Source of the DNA: Wurfbainia villosa | Taxonomy: Eukaryota > Streptophyta > Magnoliopsida > Zingiberales > Zingiberaceae | NCBI GenBank assembly: GCA_025175895.1 | Contig: CM046004.1 | Coordinates: 48,411,359-48,475,358 of the forward strand | Direction of reading: 5' to 3' | DNA: 64,000 nucleotides | In this document: one piece after another, positions 44,321-55,432 of the stretch | Layout of the letters: each line of letters begins with the position of its first letter | Numbering within the stretch: position 1 is the first letter of the stretch | Translations under genes and position numbers: made by a program | Notes under the pieces: model-generated | What the model saw: only the letters and a program-made list of their open reading frames with translations | Told to the model about the DNA's origin: nothing | Databases searched by the model: none

Positions 44321-46141
44321 TTAAGCAATGAATCCCTCTGGTTGCCGCATATAGATGTTCTCCTCAAGTCTTCCGTTAAGGAAAGCTATCTTGACATCCA
44401 TCTGCCAAATCTCATATTCCATATGAGTAGCTATAGATAAGAGAATCCGGATAGACTTAAGCATAGCTACCGGTGAAAAGGTCTCCTCATAATCGATGCC
44501 CTCTTTCTTAGTATACCCTTTCGTAACAAGCCTAGCTTTGAAGGTCTCAACCTTCCCGTCTACCCCTCTCTTTTTCTTGTAGATCCACTTGTATCCAATG
44601 GCTTTTACACCATCGGGTGGCTCTACTAGCTCCCAGACCTGATTAGAATCCATAGATTCTATCTCTGAATTCATAGCTCTTTGCCAAGATATCGCATCTC
44701 TATCTTGGAGTGCCTCGTCATATGTCCAGGGATCAGGTTCATGTTCACCAGGGACTAAGTCCGAAGACTCTCCCAAAAACATGAATCCCTTGGGTTGTCT
44801 AACAACCCTCCCACTATGATGAGGTGCCTCCTGTGTATGCTCTGTGACACGCGGTGCAGTGACTTGTGGTATCTCCTCTTCTACCGGCGGTACTGAAGTC
44901 GGGACTTTCCCTGTCAACTCCTCAAGAACAATCCTACTCTTGGGCTTGTGGTTCATTACATAATCCTCCTCTAGAAATTTGGCGTTCGTGCTAACGATCA
45001 CCCTCTGATTTCTAGGATTATAAAACAAACCACCTTTCGTTCCCTTAGGGTAGCCAACAAACATGCACACTTCTGTACGAGGTTCCAACTTACCAGCATC
45101 AGCCTTCAACACATGTGCTGGACTCCCCCATATCCGAATATGTCTCAGACTAGGCTTTCGCCCAGTCCACAATTCTACAGGGGTAGAAGGTACTGATTTA
45201 GATGGAACCAAATTTAGAGTATACATCGTCGTATCCAGCGCATACCCCCAAAACAAAATAGGTAACTCAGAATAACTCATCATCGATCTGACCATCTCCA
45301 TAAGAGTCCTATTCCTTCGCTCCGCTACACCATTCTGCTGGGGTGTGCCAGGTGCAGACAATTGGGATTGAATCCCAGCCTCTGATAAGTAATTCCTAAA
45401 CTCTCCCAAGAGGTACTCACCACCACGATCAGATCGTAGGGTCTTGATACTCTTACCTTGACGGTTCTCCACATCAGCCTTGAATTCTTTGAACCTGTCA
45501 AAGCATTCAGACTTGCGGCGCATCAAGTAAATGTATCCATACCTTGAATAATCGTCTATAAAAGAGACGAAGTATTCAAAGCCACCTCTAGCCTGGATAG
45601 TCATAGGACCACACAGATCAGAATGAACCAATTCTAACACATCTTTGGCTCTATACCCCTTGGCCTTGAAAGGCCTCTTGGTCATTTTACCTTCCAAGCA
45701 AGATTCGCAGGTTGGGAGATCATCCACCACTAATGAACCCAAAGGTCCATCAGTTATCAACCTTTGAATTCTACTCAGGTTAATATGACCAAGCCTTATA
45801 TGCCAAAGATATGTCTGGTTCATTTGCGAAGGTTCTTTTCTCTTATTAGACTTAGAAGATGAGTTATTGACTTCTATATGCATCATGGGAGTTTTCGGTT
45901 CAAGAGTATATAAATTGCCAACCAATGTACCAGAACAGATAATCTTCCTATTCCTTTTTATAACAACTCTGTCATTAAAAGAAACAGAATATCCATCCAA
46001 AACTAATTTAGAAACCGAAATCAAATTCTTTCTAAATGTAAGTACATAAAGACAATTTCTCAAAACCAAAACTTTATTTCTATCAAACGATAAATAAACA
46101 TCTCCCACTATAATAGCCGCCACCTTTATAGCATTACCCAT
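44321..46141 (-). CDS. Polyprotein segment of element D: pre-integrase, integrase, RT N-terminal half
   Basis: This uninterrupted 606-codon frame is the best preserved in the family. Residues 111-148 form the integrase zinc region (YLWHIRLGHI, CESC). The integrase catalytic triad is D175 (HSDLCGP), D238 (LRSDRGGEY) and E274 (QQNGVAERRN), with the canonical 35-residue spacing between the last two. RT begins near residue 475 (VWELVEPPDGVKAIGYKW, QMDVKIAFLNG). It is bounded by a TGA shared with B (after QETR) upstream and the TAA in RT downstream, so it cannot yield a full polyprotein without readthrough. Confidence 0.9.
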   Translation of the reverse strand: MGNAIKVAAIIVGDVYLSFDRNKVLVLRNCLYVLTFRKNLISVSKLVLDGYSVSFNDRVVIKRNRKIICSGTLVGNLYTLEPKTPMMHIEVNNSSSKSNKRKEPSQMNQTYLWHIRLGHINLSRIQRLITDGPLGSLVVDDLPTCESCLEGKMTKRPFKAKGYRAKDVLELVHSDLCGPMTIQARGGFEYFVSFIDDYSRYGYIYLMRRKSECFDRFKEFKADVENRQGKSIKTLRSDRGGEYLLGEFRNYLSEAGIQSQLSAPGTPQQNGVAERRNRTLMEMVRSMMSYSELPILFWGYALDTTMYTLNLVPSKSVPSTPVELWTGRKPSLRHIRIWGSPAHVLKADAGKLEPRTEVCMFVGYPKGTKGGLFYNPRNQRVIVSTNAKFLEEDYVMNHKPKSRIVLEELTGKVPTSVPPVEEEIPQVTAPRVTEHTQEAPHHSGRVVRQPKGFMFLGESSDLVPGEHEPDPWTYDEALQDRDAISWQRAMNSEIESMDSNQVWELVEPPDGVKAIGYKWIYKKKRGVDGKVETFKARLVTKGYTKKEGIDYEETFSPVAMLKSIRILLSIATHMEYEIWQMDVKIAFLNGRLEENIYMRQPEGFIA

Positions 46142-46610
46142 GTAGACGGTAATCTCTCCCTCAGGTAGTCATCGGGTTTCCTGGAACCCCTGTAAAGTAT
46201 TGCAGACATGATCAGTGGCTCCTGTATCTACACACCAGGTACCAGTAGATAACACCACTAAACATGTTTCAACGACTAAGGCAAAAGATTTACCTTTGTT
46301 CTTCTTTAGATTGGGGAAGTCTTTCTTCCCATGTCCAGTCTGTTTACAAGTGAAGCACTTGCCTTTCGGCTTCTTCACTCCTCCCTGAGGTCCAGCCGCC
46401 ATTTTTGCTCCACCTTGTTTCTTCTTCTTTTTGCCTTTCGGCTTAGAAGTAGAAACCTTCTGAGCAACCATGGCATCCTGCCTAGCAGCCCGATTCTGAA
46501 TCCGAAAAGTTCCTTTTCCCCAGAATCATCTGCAGGCTTAGGAGGACACTCATCGACATTTAAGACACTATCCATATTTCTTTTCCAATCAATATTATTT
46601 GGGTACAGTA
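46142..46610 (-). pseudogene. Gag C-terminus and protease of element D
   Basis: The frame 46169-46471 has KPKGKKKKKQGG, the nucleocapsid KCFTCKQTGHGKKDFP (first two Cys and His kept, last Cys is Phe) and the protease site CVDTGATDHVC, which looks intact. Upstream (46375-46575) gag is reduced to NVDECPPKP followed by an unrelated-frame stretch, so the capsid-like domain is deleted here as in A, B and C but with different breakpoints. Confidence 0.85.
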
Positions 46611-47717
46611 AGTTTATTCTTTTAATATTACAACAAGTGGGTTGAAAGCCATTTGAAAAACCTAAGAATCACAATGATCAAAATATTAGATTTCAAATAT
46701 TATTGATTCCTCAAAATAATAAAATTCCAAAATCAACCAACACCTCAAAACACCGAGAATATCGCATGCTACGATAGTGTGGACGTATACGAATTCTGCA
46801 TTTGTAAGAGGAGGTTTTACCCATTAATTTTATTATATTGTCAACCTTACTTTTTGACAAATAAAATTAATAGTTGGTTCCTCTTTGGCCCTACAAATAA
46901 AAGCAGTGACTCCGATGGGGAGGACCCTTTTTATTTGTATCTAAGTGTGCACCATTACACATTACTAAGGGAATTATTTTGGATTATGTGCCTTACCGAT
47001 GGGGAAATACACACGCTCCTAAATAATTTCCTATAACCATTATTTGACCTAGTGATCCGCAAACAAACCCATCCGATGGGGAGGAAGGCACTCAGAGCCA
47101 ACGCGCAAGTTTGTTGCATCACACATCAAATTGTAATGGAGGCCACGGGAATTAATTAAAATGTCCCTCTCCCACTTAGTAAATTGACAATGAGGAATTT
47201 TCAAGCATACACAACATGCATATAAAAACAAATCAGCAATAAATATGGAAAAAACATAATTTTTCCAACTATTATGGCATTGTTCTCCAATATGCATCCC
47301 GTCGTGTCGCCACCTCGTCCGCTCCATCTTTTCGCGTGCGCAAGTCACCAAAGAGATCAGAGCCGAGATAAACTATTTTAATTTACATCCATCGATCCTA
47401 TACTCCACGAAGGAGTGTAAAAAAATCTAGATCGAAAGTAAACTAAAATGAGTGGCTAAACAATGTCATATTTAATTACAAAAATTAAATACTAATCTAG
47501 CCTCGTCAACCCCGAGGATTCAAATAATATTCATACAATCACACACAAAACAATCACATATACACAAATAGCCATAATAGTCGGATCTTATGCCTGCAAC
47601 CAAAAAGTTAGACTACGAACATCCTACTATTATCCGGCATACTCAATATATGATATGTGCATGAAAGTAACCGAACCCAAAACACACAAAACCGGAAACC
47701 GTGGCTCTGATACCAAT
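46611..47717 (-). other. Leader and primer site of element D
   Basis: Non-coding 1.1-kb leader homologous to those of A, B and C, ending in the primer-site complement GGCTCTGATACCA (47703-47715). Confidence 0.85.
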
Positions 47718-49919
47718 TGTTGGGAGTTGCTTCGGAGGCTCATTGGCTCTCATGTCCCCGGATTAAAATTTTCACTAATGAAAGAACTAATCCGGATGGG
47801 ATGAGTTTCCTTAGCACAACCTATTATTCGTCGTGCTAACAACTTGAGTGATCGCTTGAATAAACTAGTTGTTCAAGCAACACAACTCTTCGAGTTGGTT
47901 AGCCGCGGAAGAGACGACGGATGGATCGCCGATTTTTATGTTTGTCTTCGGGGTCCATGATTATACAAAATATATACAAATGCACACTTGTATAATCAAC
48001 ACATAAAAGAACATGCTAAGATCAGAAAATAAAGTTGTAAAACTTTTGTACCTCACGATCTTCTACCGTATGTCCTATCCTCCTCGTGGACGTCGTGTGG
48101 GCGAAGATCCTCCACGAGTAGAAGCCTCCTAGATCGCATTCTTCCCTTCCTTGTTCGCTGCGAACAAAGAGAAGAACCAAACAAAACTCCTTCTCCTTTC
48201 TAGAACCGGCCACCAAACCAAGGAGCTCGATGTAACCGCCGGCCAAGGAGTGAATTCTTGAGCACCGGCCAACCTTGAAGCAATGTTGCCGCCGGCCACC
48301 AAGATGTTGGAGAAGTGCCGACCACCAAGGGAATGGAGAACCGCCGGCCACCAAGGAGAAAAGGATAAAGGGAAAAGCACCGGCAATGGATGAGAAGAGG
48401 ACGAGGGGCGCCGGCCAAAACCCTAGGGAGAACCAAGCTTGCCGCCCACTTCTAGCCGCCCAAAACCCTAGCTCCTCTAGGGTTTGTTGCCGTCCACTTT
48501 TAGATGAGCAAAACCCTAATTTCCAATCACTTTCTTGCTGCCCAAGCCTAAGCCCTCTATTTATAGAATTGGGCTTAAGCCTCCTTTAATCTCTACCGTC
48601 AGATCTAGGGATTTAATCTCCACCGTCGGATCTAGGGTTTTATCCCAACCGTCGGATCTAGGGTATCATCCCAACCGTCGAATCTAGGGTTTCATCCCAA
48701 CCGTCAGATCTAGGGTTTCATCCCAACCGTCGGATCTAGGGATTTAATCCCAACCGTCGGTTCTTGGGTTTCATCCCAACCGTCGGATCTAGAGATTTTA
48801 TCTCAACCGTCGATTCTAGGGTTTCATCCCAACCGTCGGATCTAGAGATTTAATCTCAACCGTCGGATCTAGGGTTTCATCCCAACCGTCGGATCTAGGG
48901 ATTTAATCCCAACCGTCGGTTTTAGAGATTTAATCTCAACGGTCGGTTCTAGGGATTTAATCCCAACCGTTGGTTTTAGAGTTTTGTTTTACATCCTTGG
49001 ATCTAGGCTTCATGAGGATTATGTTAGGCTACGATAGGGACCATAAGGTGGAGTTGGATCTTGGCCACCCGATGGATCGGAACCACACAAACTTGATCCA
49101 TCAATGATGTTCCATTCCACTAGAGGATCATCATTGAACTACCTCACCAACCCCCATAAATTAATATGGGCTCCATATATTATTTGTACATCCATCTCCC
49201 CGTGTTTAAGATATCGAATGTCCGTCAATTAATTGATTTACTGACCATCAATTAATTAACATCTAATTCCTCGAGTAGTACCACTCAACCTTATCATCAT
49301 TTTGACTAAGTCAACCAGGTGGGTTTACATGATGAACCTTATGAGCTCCTCAAGGGGACATCATCAACCCAATATATAGGACACAGTTTCCTCCTATAAT
49401 CAACGGCATACCATGTAAATAATATCATTTCCCAACTTACCGGGCATATTGATTTAATCCATCTAAATCTCACCCTTTGGTAAATCAAAGAAATAAATAC
49501 TAAGTACATGTGCCCGTTATTATATCAGGATTAAGAGCATGAACAACATAATATCCGAGGTCCGATTAAATTATGTAGTCAGCAATAAATTGAATCACCT
49601 CTATGTCGGTCCTGCTCAATATACCTAAGTGTACTAGTGTAACTCTATGTTCAAGACAAAACAATACTAAGCTACACTACAACCATGCCAATGGTTTGTC
49701 CAAAACCATCTTGGTTGTGAGCCTCTACTTATATTCTATAAGGGACTGATAACATGATCTTCTGTGCCACACCAAGCACCATGTTATCTATAATGTAAAA
49801 TATTAGACAATATTCACACATATAATAAATATAAAGTGCAAACAATGATCATGTGATTCTTATTTCAAAATAAAAATATTCATACAAAAAGAGCTAGGCT
49901 TTCAGTATACATTCCAACA
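47718..49919 (-). repeat. 5' LTR of element D
   Basis: The LTR is 2202 bp. The TATAAATA box on the minus strand is at 48559-48566, with the minisatellite at 48588-48995 upstream. Confidence 0.92.
48588..48995. repeat. 26-27 bp minisatellite in D right LTR
   Basis: About fifteen units, same variant order as 41815-42225. Each unit carries GACGGTTG on the minus strand, which contains the plant MYB core CNGTTR; most also carry CCGAC. Confidence 0.88.
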
Positions 49920-51837
49920 CTTCCTCACCAAACCCTAAGCTCCCCTTTTCATCTTTTTCTAAGAACTATCCAAGCAAGAAGAAGGCTAGGTTTGGCTTCC
50001 CTTAGGCTATCTTCAAACTAATAGCAAAGCGAAGGATGTAAGTATCCCCCTCACCTACATACAAGTAGTTTTCGATTGATGTTATTGTGTCAATCCATTT
50101 AAAACCATTCGGCCAAGACCTCTGTTTGAGTTTTCCATGAAGATCCATGCCATATCTTGTTTGAACATGATAAAGATAGGATGCTAGATGGATTAGGTTA
50201 AGTGTTTGACCTTAAAAATCCCAAGGAGATTTTGGCCAAGACCAATATTTGTGCTCTCCATGAAAATACATGCTATAACTTGTGTTAATATGAAGATGAG
50301 AGATGTCTAGATGAGTTTGGTTAAGTGGTTGATCCTCAACCTCCTCTAAAACTCTCGGCCAAGTCCATCTAGACCCCTAAGGTGATTTTCTATGCCATGT
50401 TTTAGATGAGCTTAGGCTTTGTTTTGATGCTAGATGAAGATAACATGTTCTATGCTAGGTTTTAAATGAGTTCATGCCATGTTTGATGGTAGAAGAAGAT
50501 AACATGTTATATGCTATGTTATAGATAAGTTCATGCTATGTTTTGATGGTAGATGAAGATAACATGTTGTTGGCTAACCTAGAGTTAAGTGGTTGAGCCT
50601 TATGTCCTTTAAACCCATTCGGCCAAGACCCATTTAAGCCTAACAAGCTATGATATATAAATTACCGTGTTATGTTTTGAATGTAGATATAGGTAACATG
50701 TGAAAGCTAAGCTAGATTTAAGAAATGGACCTTAGGTTGTCTTGATACTCTCGGCCAAGGTTTATTTAAAACCCTAAGTGCCCTCCCATGCCATGCTTTA
50801 TATGTTAAAGAATTAACATGTGGTTAGTTAGACCATATATAAGTTGTTTGGTGTTTAAAACTTTGATAGAACTCCATGAAGTTTAGGTCATTCCATGTAT
50901 ACTTGTTCATGATGTTTATGCATTATGCCATGCTTATATGTGTGTGATGTTGTGATCATGTTATGCTCATTACCTTGTGATTATATGAATGTATGATGTT
51001 TTATAAAGAAGGAACATGATGTGCATGAAAAGAAACATGATATGATATGAAGAAGAAATATGTTATGAAAGTCATATGATATGTTATGAAGAAGAAATAT
51101 GTTATGATATGAAGAAGAAAAATATGATATGCCATGATAAGGAACATGATATGTTTATGAAATGAAATATGATATGTTATGATAAGAAGCATGTATGTAT
51201 TTTACTTTCTGCATGGCTTGTACCAGGACTCTAACAAGGTCCAGGGGATGGGCTCCCAGATGCCCTAGGCCGACGGTCATAAGTACGGGCTTAGGATGGG
51301 CCTCTATTTTATGTTGCCCCTAGGTCGACGGACATAGTACGGACCTAGTATGATGATGATGATGTGGTACAATGTCGGGCCCAATATGTTGAGATTTATG
51401 TTCAAATACCTATAATATATGTTTCGAAGAGCATCCTGCATATACCTTTATGTTATGCCTGCTTATGTCTATGATGTTATGTTTATGTTATGCATGCTTA
51501 TGTTATACGATGTTATATTCATGTTATGCTTGCTTATGTCTATGATGTTATGTTTATGTTGTGCCTGCTTATGTCTATGATGTTATATTCATGTTATGCT
51601 TGCTTATGTCTATGATGTTATGTTTATGTTATGCCTGCATATGTTCTACGATGTTATATTCAAGTTAAGCCTGCTTATGTCTTTGTATGTTTACATGTTA
51701 TGCTTACATATGTTTTTTTGTGAGTAGGACAGGATCTTACTAAGCCTATGTGCTTATAGTTTATGTTCCCTTGTTCTGCAGATAAGGGTAAAGGGTGGCT
51801 AAACTAAAGGGAGCAGCAAGAGGCTCTACAACAAAAA

Positions 51838-52050
51838 TGCTAAAAGACAACACCACAAAGACAACGGTTTTAAGAGAAAACGTTGTGATTTTGGTAAAAG
51901 ACAACGGTTTTTGACAAAACCGTTGTCTTTGAGCTTCAATATAACACAAAAGACAACGGTTTTACACTATCCATTGTTGTTGAACATATTTTTTTTTATC
52001 AACAACGCATTTTATAACGGTTTTCCAGAACCGTTGTCTTTAAAAAAATT
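51838..52050. repeat. 5' subterminal inverted repeats of CACTA 2
   Basis: Repeated AAAGACAACGGTTTT and its complement AAAACCGTTGTCTTT occur several times up to about 52040, some as facing pairs able to form hairpins (for example 51897-51932). These are probable sites for the element's own DNA-binding protein. Confidence 0.75.
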
Positions 52051-53062
52051 TTTGTAATATAACAAAAATAAATAAATAAATAATTTAATAATGTAATAAT
52101 ATAATTTAAAATGAGTTAAATAAAATAAATTTATTTATTAAAATTCGAATTTAGTTATTAAATATTTATAAAAAAATTCTGAATAAATTTTAGGACATGA
52201 TTGGGTGAATTAATCCTAGGTTATAAATAAGCTAGGTTTAGGTTTTCCCTTCGCATCTGATTTTTTTTCTTTCTCCCGATTCCTCTTTTTTTTTCACTGC
52301 ATCATCATTCCTCACTGCACCATCACCCGTTCTGTCGTGCCCTTTATCCGTGACCTGCCTCGCACCGCCGCTTCCTTGTCGTGCTCCGTCGATCCAGACG
52401 GCAACAAGCGCCGATGGACGTCCTTTTTTTGTGTTGCTGCCACCAACCAACCACAACTCCGTCTCCCTTTCGCGATCGCCACCACGATCGATCGTCACGA
52501 GTTCGATCTCATCGCAACCTTGTATATGCCGCATCCTTCCTTCTCCCTTGTGTTAAAGCACCACATCCTGTGACCCTAATCCATCGCCGATCATACTCCT
52601 CGAGTCAGCTTCGGTGTTGCCTCTCTGACAGGTTTGGCTTTAACGCAAAACTTTAACTTATCTTCCTCTCGAACCCTAGTGCTACCTCCGACTTTCTTAC
52701 ACCTCGCCTGCGAAAGTCCGACAACCAAACTTCCCTTGTGTTGTTGGTTCTCGCAACAAAGGAATCTGTGCCTCATTGTTTTTGGACCATCTCTTCTAGA
52801 CACTTTGGCACCGATGAGGACTGCTGCCAGCTCTGTGGATTTCTATTTCTTCTTAATTCAGGCTTGTAACCTCATCTAGTTTCATATTGAATGAATAACA
52901 TTAGTGAAGAGGACAGTTGGAGCAAATGAAAGAATAACATTTAGGCATGCTATGTTAGTGTTAGAGTGCCTTTATTAATTGGCTTAGCTTCTTAGATGTG
53001 TTTACAATTATCTATTGTATAATGCTGGTAAGATATTGTCTCACACAGATATTTTTTTGCAG
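52051..53062 (+). promoter_or_regulatory. Promoter-like and 5' untranslated segment within CACTA 2
   Basis: AT-rich sequence to about 52200 is followed by TATAAATA at 52222-52229, a pyrimidine-rich stretch (52258-52300) and a GC-richer region to about 52700 typical of a plant gene's 5' end. Frames here are short, overlap on both strands and match nothing I know, so I do not call protein. An intron would run from somewhere after 52800 to the acceptor TTTTTTTGCAG at 53062. It may be the promoter and leader of the captured RPB8 gene. Confidence 0.45.
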
Positions 53063-53163
53063 GTTGCATGCAGAGGTTGATCTCCGTAAACATGGTTGAG
53101 CTTCTTTTTGAAGACATCTTTACTTTGACAAGAATAGACCCTGATGGCAAAATGTTTGATAAG
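53063..53163 (+). pseudogene. Captured first coding exon of RNA polymerase subunit RPB8 (NRPB8-like)
   Basis: After a splice acceptor at 53061-53062 and a 29-bp leader, ATG 53092 opens MVELLFEDIFTLTR and continues IDPDGKMFDK. This matches the N-terminus of plant RPB8 (RPABC3), the small OB-fold subunit shared by RNA polymerases I, II and III: LFEDIF and (L/I)(D/N)PDGKKFDK are hallmarks. Met replaces the usual Lys in GKKFDK. The full protein is about 145 residues; only 24 codons are here. The donor reads AAGTATGC where AAG-GTATGC is expected, suggesting loss of one G. Confidence 0.8.
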
Positions 53164-53454
53164 TATGCTACATGATCTATGTTTGTAATAGATGTTGTGC
53201 ATCTTATCACTTGTGAGATTCATGTTTTGATGAAACTAGCGGTGGAATTGATTTGTTATTTGTACTTTAAACTGTGAGACAAGTGATACATTATGGTGTC
53301 ATTCCAATGCTTGAAACTTTGTACATTTCTAGTCTCAATGTAGAACTCTGTATAATATAATTCCTTCAACTGTTTTCAGATTAGAGTACAAACTTCAGCT
53401 AATCATGAAAACTGACTAGCTACCAGATATCACTGTTTGTTTTGTATTTTGTAG

Positions 53455-53512
53455 GTTGAAATTGCTCATACCATATCAAAGATGTGCCTTGAATTCTCAG
53501 ATATTTACATAG
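53455..53512 (+). pseudogene. Possible second RPB8 exon, degraded
   Basis: The acceptor TTTTGTAG (ending 53454) and donor GTAAGA (53513) bracket a 58-bp open stretch reading VEIAHTISKMCLEFSDIYI. RPB8 continues after FDK with V-x-R-I-E-A and a later M-x-L/M...D-I/V-Y-P, so partial resemblance (V, IA, S..K, M.LEF, DIY) suggests a decayed exon 2 with a small deletion. The match is weak; it could come from another gene. Confidence 0.4.
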
Positions 53513-54320
53513 GTAAGAACCAGAAATTTTCCACAAGGTCTATGACATCAGGTGTCCAAGAAGGAACTTATGAACCAATCTGACTTAAAAGATCTTGTTT
53601 CCAAGTAGGATCGGAAATAGGCTAGAAGGTCATGACCCTACGATTTACCTGCTTATTGTGTCTATGTAGGATCTCGATCACAACAAGCTTAACTAGATTG
53701 AATATACATAAGTTAAATAAGACATTGTAAGTATTGACACTAACTGTAGCAAGTATTTTTCTTCATTTCATAGTGTTTAAGAAAATTCTGAATTATAAAA
53801 CATTTTTTAATTCATATGTAGAAGATTCCTTTCAAATTATTCTTATCTTGTCCATCTTATAATTATTTTATCACATAGAAGTTGTTATCTCAGATATGAA
53901 TATGGTACACTAAGAATTATATAATAAATTTCATATATATTGTATGATTAATTTTAATAATGTTTTGTGAGATGGCAATGATAAAGTGTTAATAATAAAT
54001 TATAAATATTAATATAGGTTTAAAATATTTAAGTTAAATTATAAGATCTTACAATTTATGTTTGGGTATTATGATCTATACCTATGGACCCCTTCTCCTA
54101 ACAACCTTGTTTTTTAAAGTACATATTATAATCATAATTAAATCCAAACCTTGCATGTGATATTATGTTTTAACAATTGAAATTGAGTAAATAAGCGTTG
54201 ATACATCATCGGTAATCTTATTTAAGGACTTAAATCTTAATATTTCAGTTCTTATCCTTTTCTTCCATCCTTGAATTTCAAGCCCAACTTTCTTTCTGAA
54301 ATGAGTATTTATGTTAAAGG
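53513..54320 (+). other. CACTA 2 intron-like, AT-rich segment
   Basis: No coding sequence, RNA gene or repeat is recognised. It is strongly AT-rich from about 53700 to 54300, as plant introns are. Confidence 0.5.
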
Positions 54321-54425
54321 ATGCCGATTATTGATAAATACAAGGACATGGGAGTAGTGGTCATGGGGAAAGTAGAATCTGGAAGCATATGCGAAGGTGA
54401 TAGTTTGTTGGTCATGCATAACAAG
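54321..54425 (+). pseudogene. Captured eRF3 exon a (translation release factor GTPase subunit, domain 2)
   Basis: Thirty-five codons begin MPIIDKYKDMGVVVMGKVES and continue GSICEGDSLLVMHNK, followed by a donor GTATTT. This matches eRF3/GSPT domain 2 (EF-Tu-like beta-barrel), where RMPI-x-DK(F/Y)KDMGTVVMGK(V/I)ESG and GDSLL(V/I)MPNK are conserved. HBS1 and EF1A differ at these positions. It has His for the Pro of MPNK and Val for Thr of MGTVV. The GTP-binding G domain is not present. Confidence 0.88.
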
Positions 54426-54502
54426 GTATTTTGTTTCTTTAATATTTCTGCCTTCAGGTTGCAATCGCTGAACTTGCATTGTGTCCCTTTGCTTTTTTCC
54501 AG

Positions 54503-54638
54503 GCTAATGTCAAAGTTCTTGCAATATTTTGTGACGAAAATAAAGTCAAGCGCGCAGGCCCTGGTGAGAATATTAGAGTAAGATTATCTGGGGTTGAAGA
54601 AGAAGATATACTTTCTGGTTTTGTACTCTCAAGTGTTG
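54503..54638 (+). pseudogene. Captured eRF3 exon b
   Basis: After the acceptor TTTTTTCCAG (54502) it reads ANVKVLAIFCDENKVKRAG, then PGENIRVRLSGVEEEDILSG and FVLSSV. It continues eRF3 domain 2 in the same phase as exon a, with a 77-bp intron between them. The donor reads TTAAGT where GTAAGT is expected, so splicing at this point may fail. Two adjoining exons with their intron show capture of genomic DNA, not of a cDNA. Confidence 0.9.
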
Positions 54639-55342
54639 TTAAGTATTACTATATGTAAACATAAACTTTATTTACTATCTTAATAAACTTTATCTGATAA
54701 AGAATTTGACTAACGGTCAACATAATCTTCTTTTTGGTAAATTGAGGTATATAGTTCTTGTTATTTTTTGTTGAGAACCATGTGCAATAGGGTAAGGCTT
54801 CAAATGACCTTAATTAGCTTTTCATATTTTTATAGCTCTTGCAATTTTTCATTGAGAAGCAAGAACCATTCACATTAGAATTAGATATGTTTAGGGGCAT
54901 TAGAAGGATTCTCATATCCAAAGTTTGATTTATTTTTTTTCTGACCTGCCTGATGTATTTTAGAACAGATATGGCTGGGATCTTAAGTGATAGCTATTAG
55001 ATCTGTAAAAACAACTCTTGACCATATAAAATACATCTTAGTCTTGGGCATTGTTTATCTGAAATATTATTTGCCCCAAATCTCAACAGTTTCTTTCAGG
55101 GCTTCCAGAAGATCACATGTCGTGTCTAAATAATAGACTTGTATAATTTGATGTGATTTGATCTAATTACTCCATCACCTGATTAATTATTTTGTTTTAC
55201 AATATATGTGAGATATAATTGAAGGCGCCACATCCATTGACAAGTCTTCCCTACGACCAATATTAATATTAGATATATTTTCAAATTTTCTTATTAATAC
55301 CATAGTGTTTAATTACATTTTCATTCATTTATTCACATGCAG
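54639..55342 (+). other. CACTA 2 intron-like segment between captured exons
   Basis: AT-rich sequence with no frame or recognised feature. The right end TTATTCACATGCAG (55329-55342) has the form of a splice acceptor. Confidence 0.45.
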
Positions 55343-55432
55343 TTCGCAAAATCTGTGATAGCAGCAAAGGAAATTGATGAAGTACGTTCGGAGTGGGCTG
55401 AATGCATACAAGATCACATATCTGATGATTAG
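55343..55432 (+). pseudogene. Terminal open exon of unknown origin
   Basis: After a good acceptor, 29 codons read FAKSVIAAKEIDEVRSEW, then AECIQDHISDD, and a stop at 55430-55432. I do not recognise the protein. It could be a third captured gene or the element's own last exon. It is on the same strand as the RPB8 and eRF3 exons. Confidence 0.45.

Larger units (their letters stand above)
40948..49919 (-). mobile_element. Angela-like copia element D (most complete of the family here)
   Basis: It is 8972 bp with ends TGTTGGGAATTG and ATTCCAACA and target duplication CTTCC (40943-40947, 49920-49924). The LTRs are 2202 bp each and the internal region about 4.6 kb. The primer-site complement is at 47703-47715 and the polypurine complement ATCTCCCACTT at 43150. 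It lacks the 91-bp integrase deletion of A, B and C, but gag is internally deleted and pol has nonsense changes. Confidence 0.93.

Noticed and set aside
52238..52880. Several overlapping frames of 60-98 codons on both strands in CACTA 2
   Set aside because: Overlapping frames in a GC-rich 5' region without conserved motifs; more likely untranslated leader and promoter DNA.
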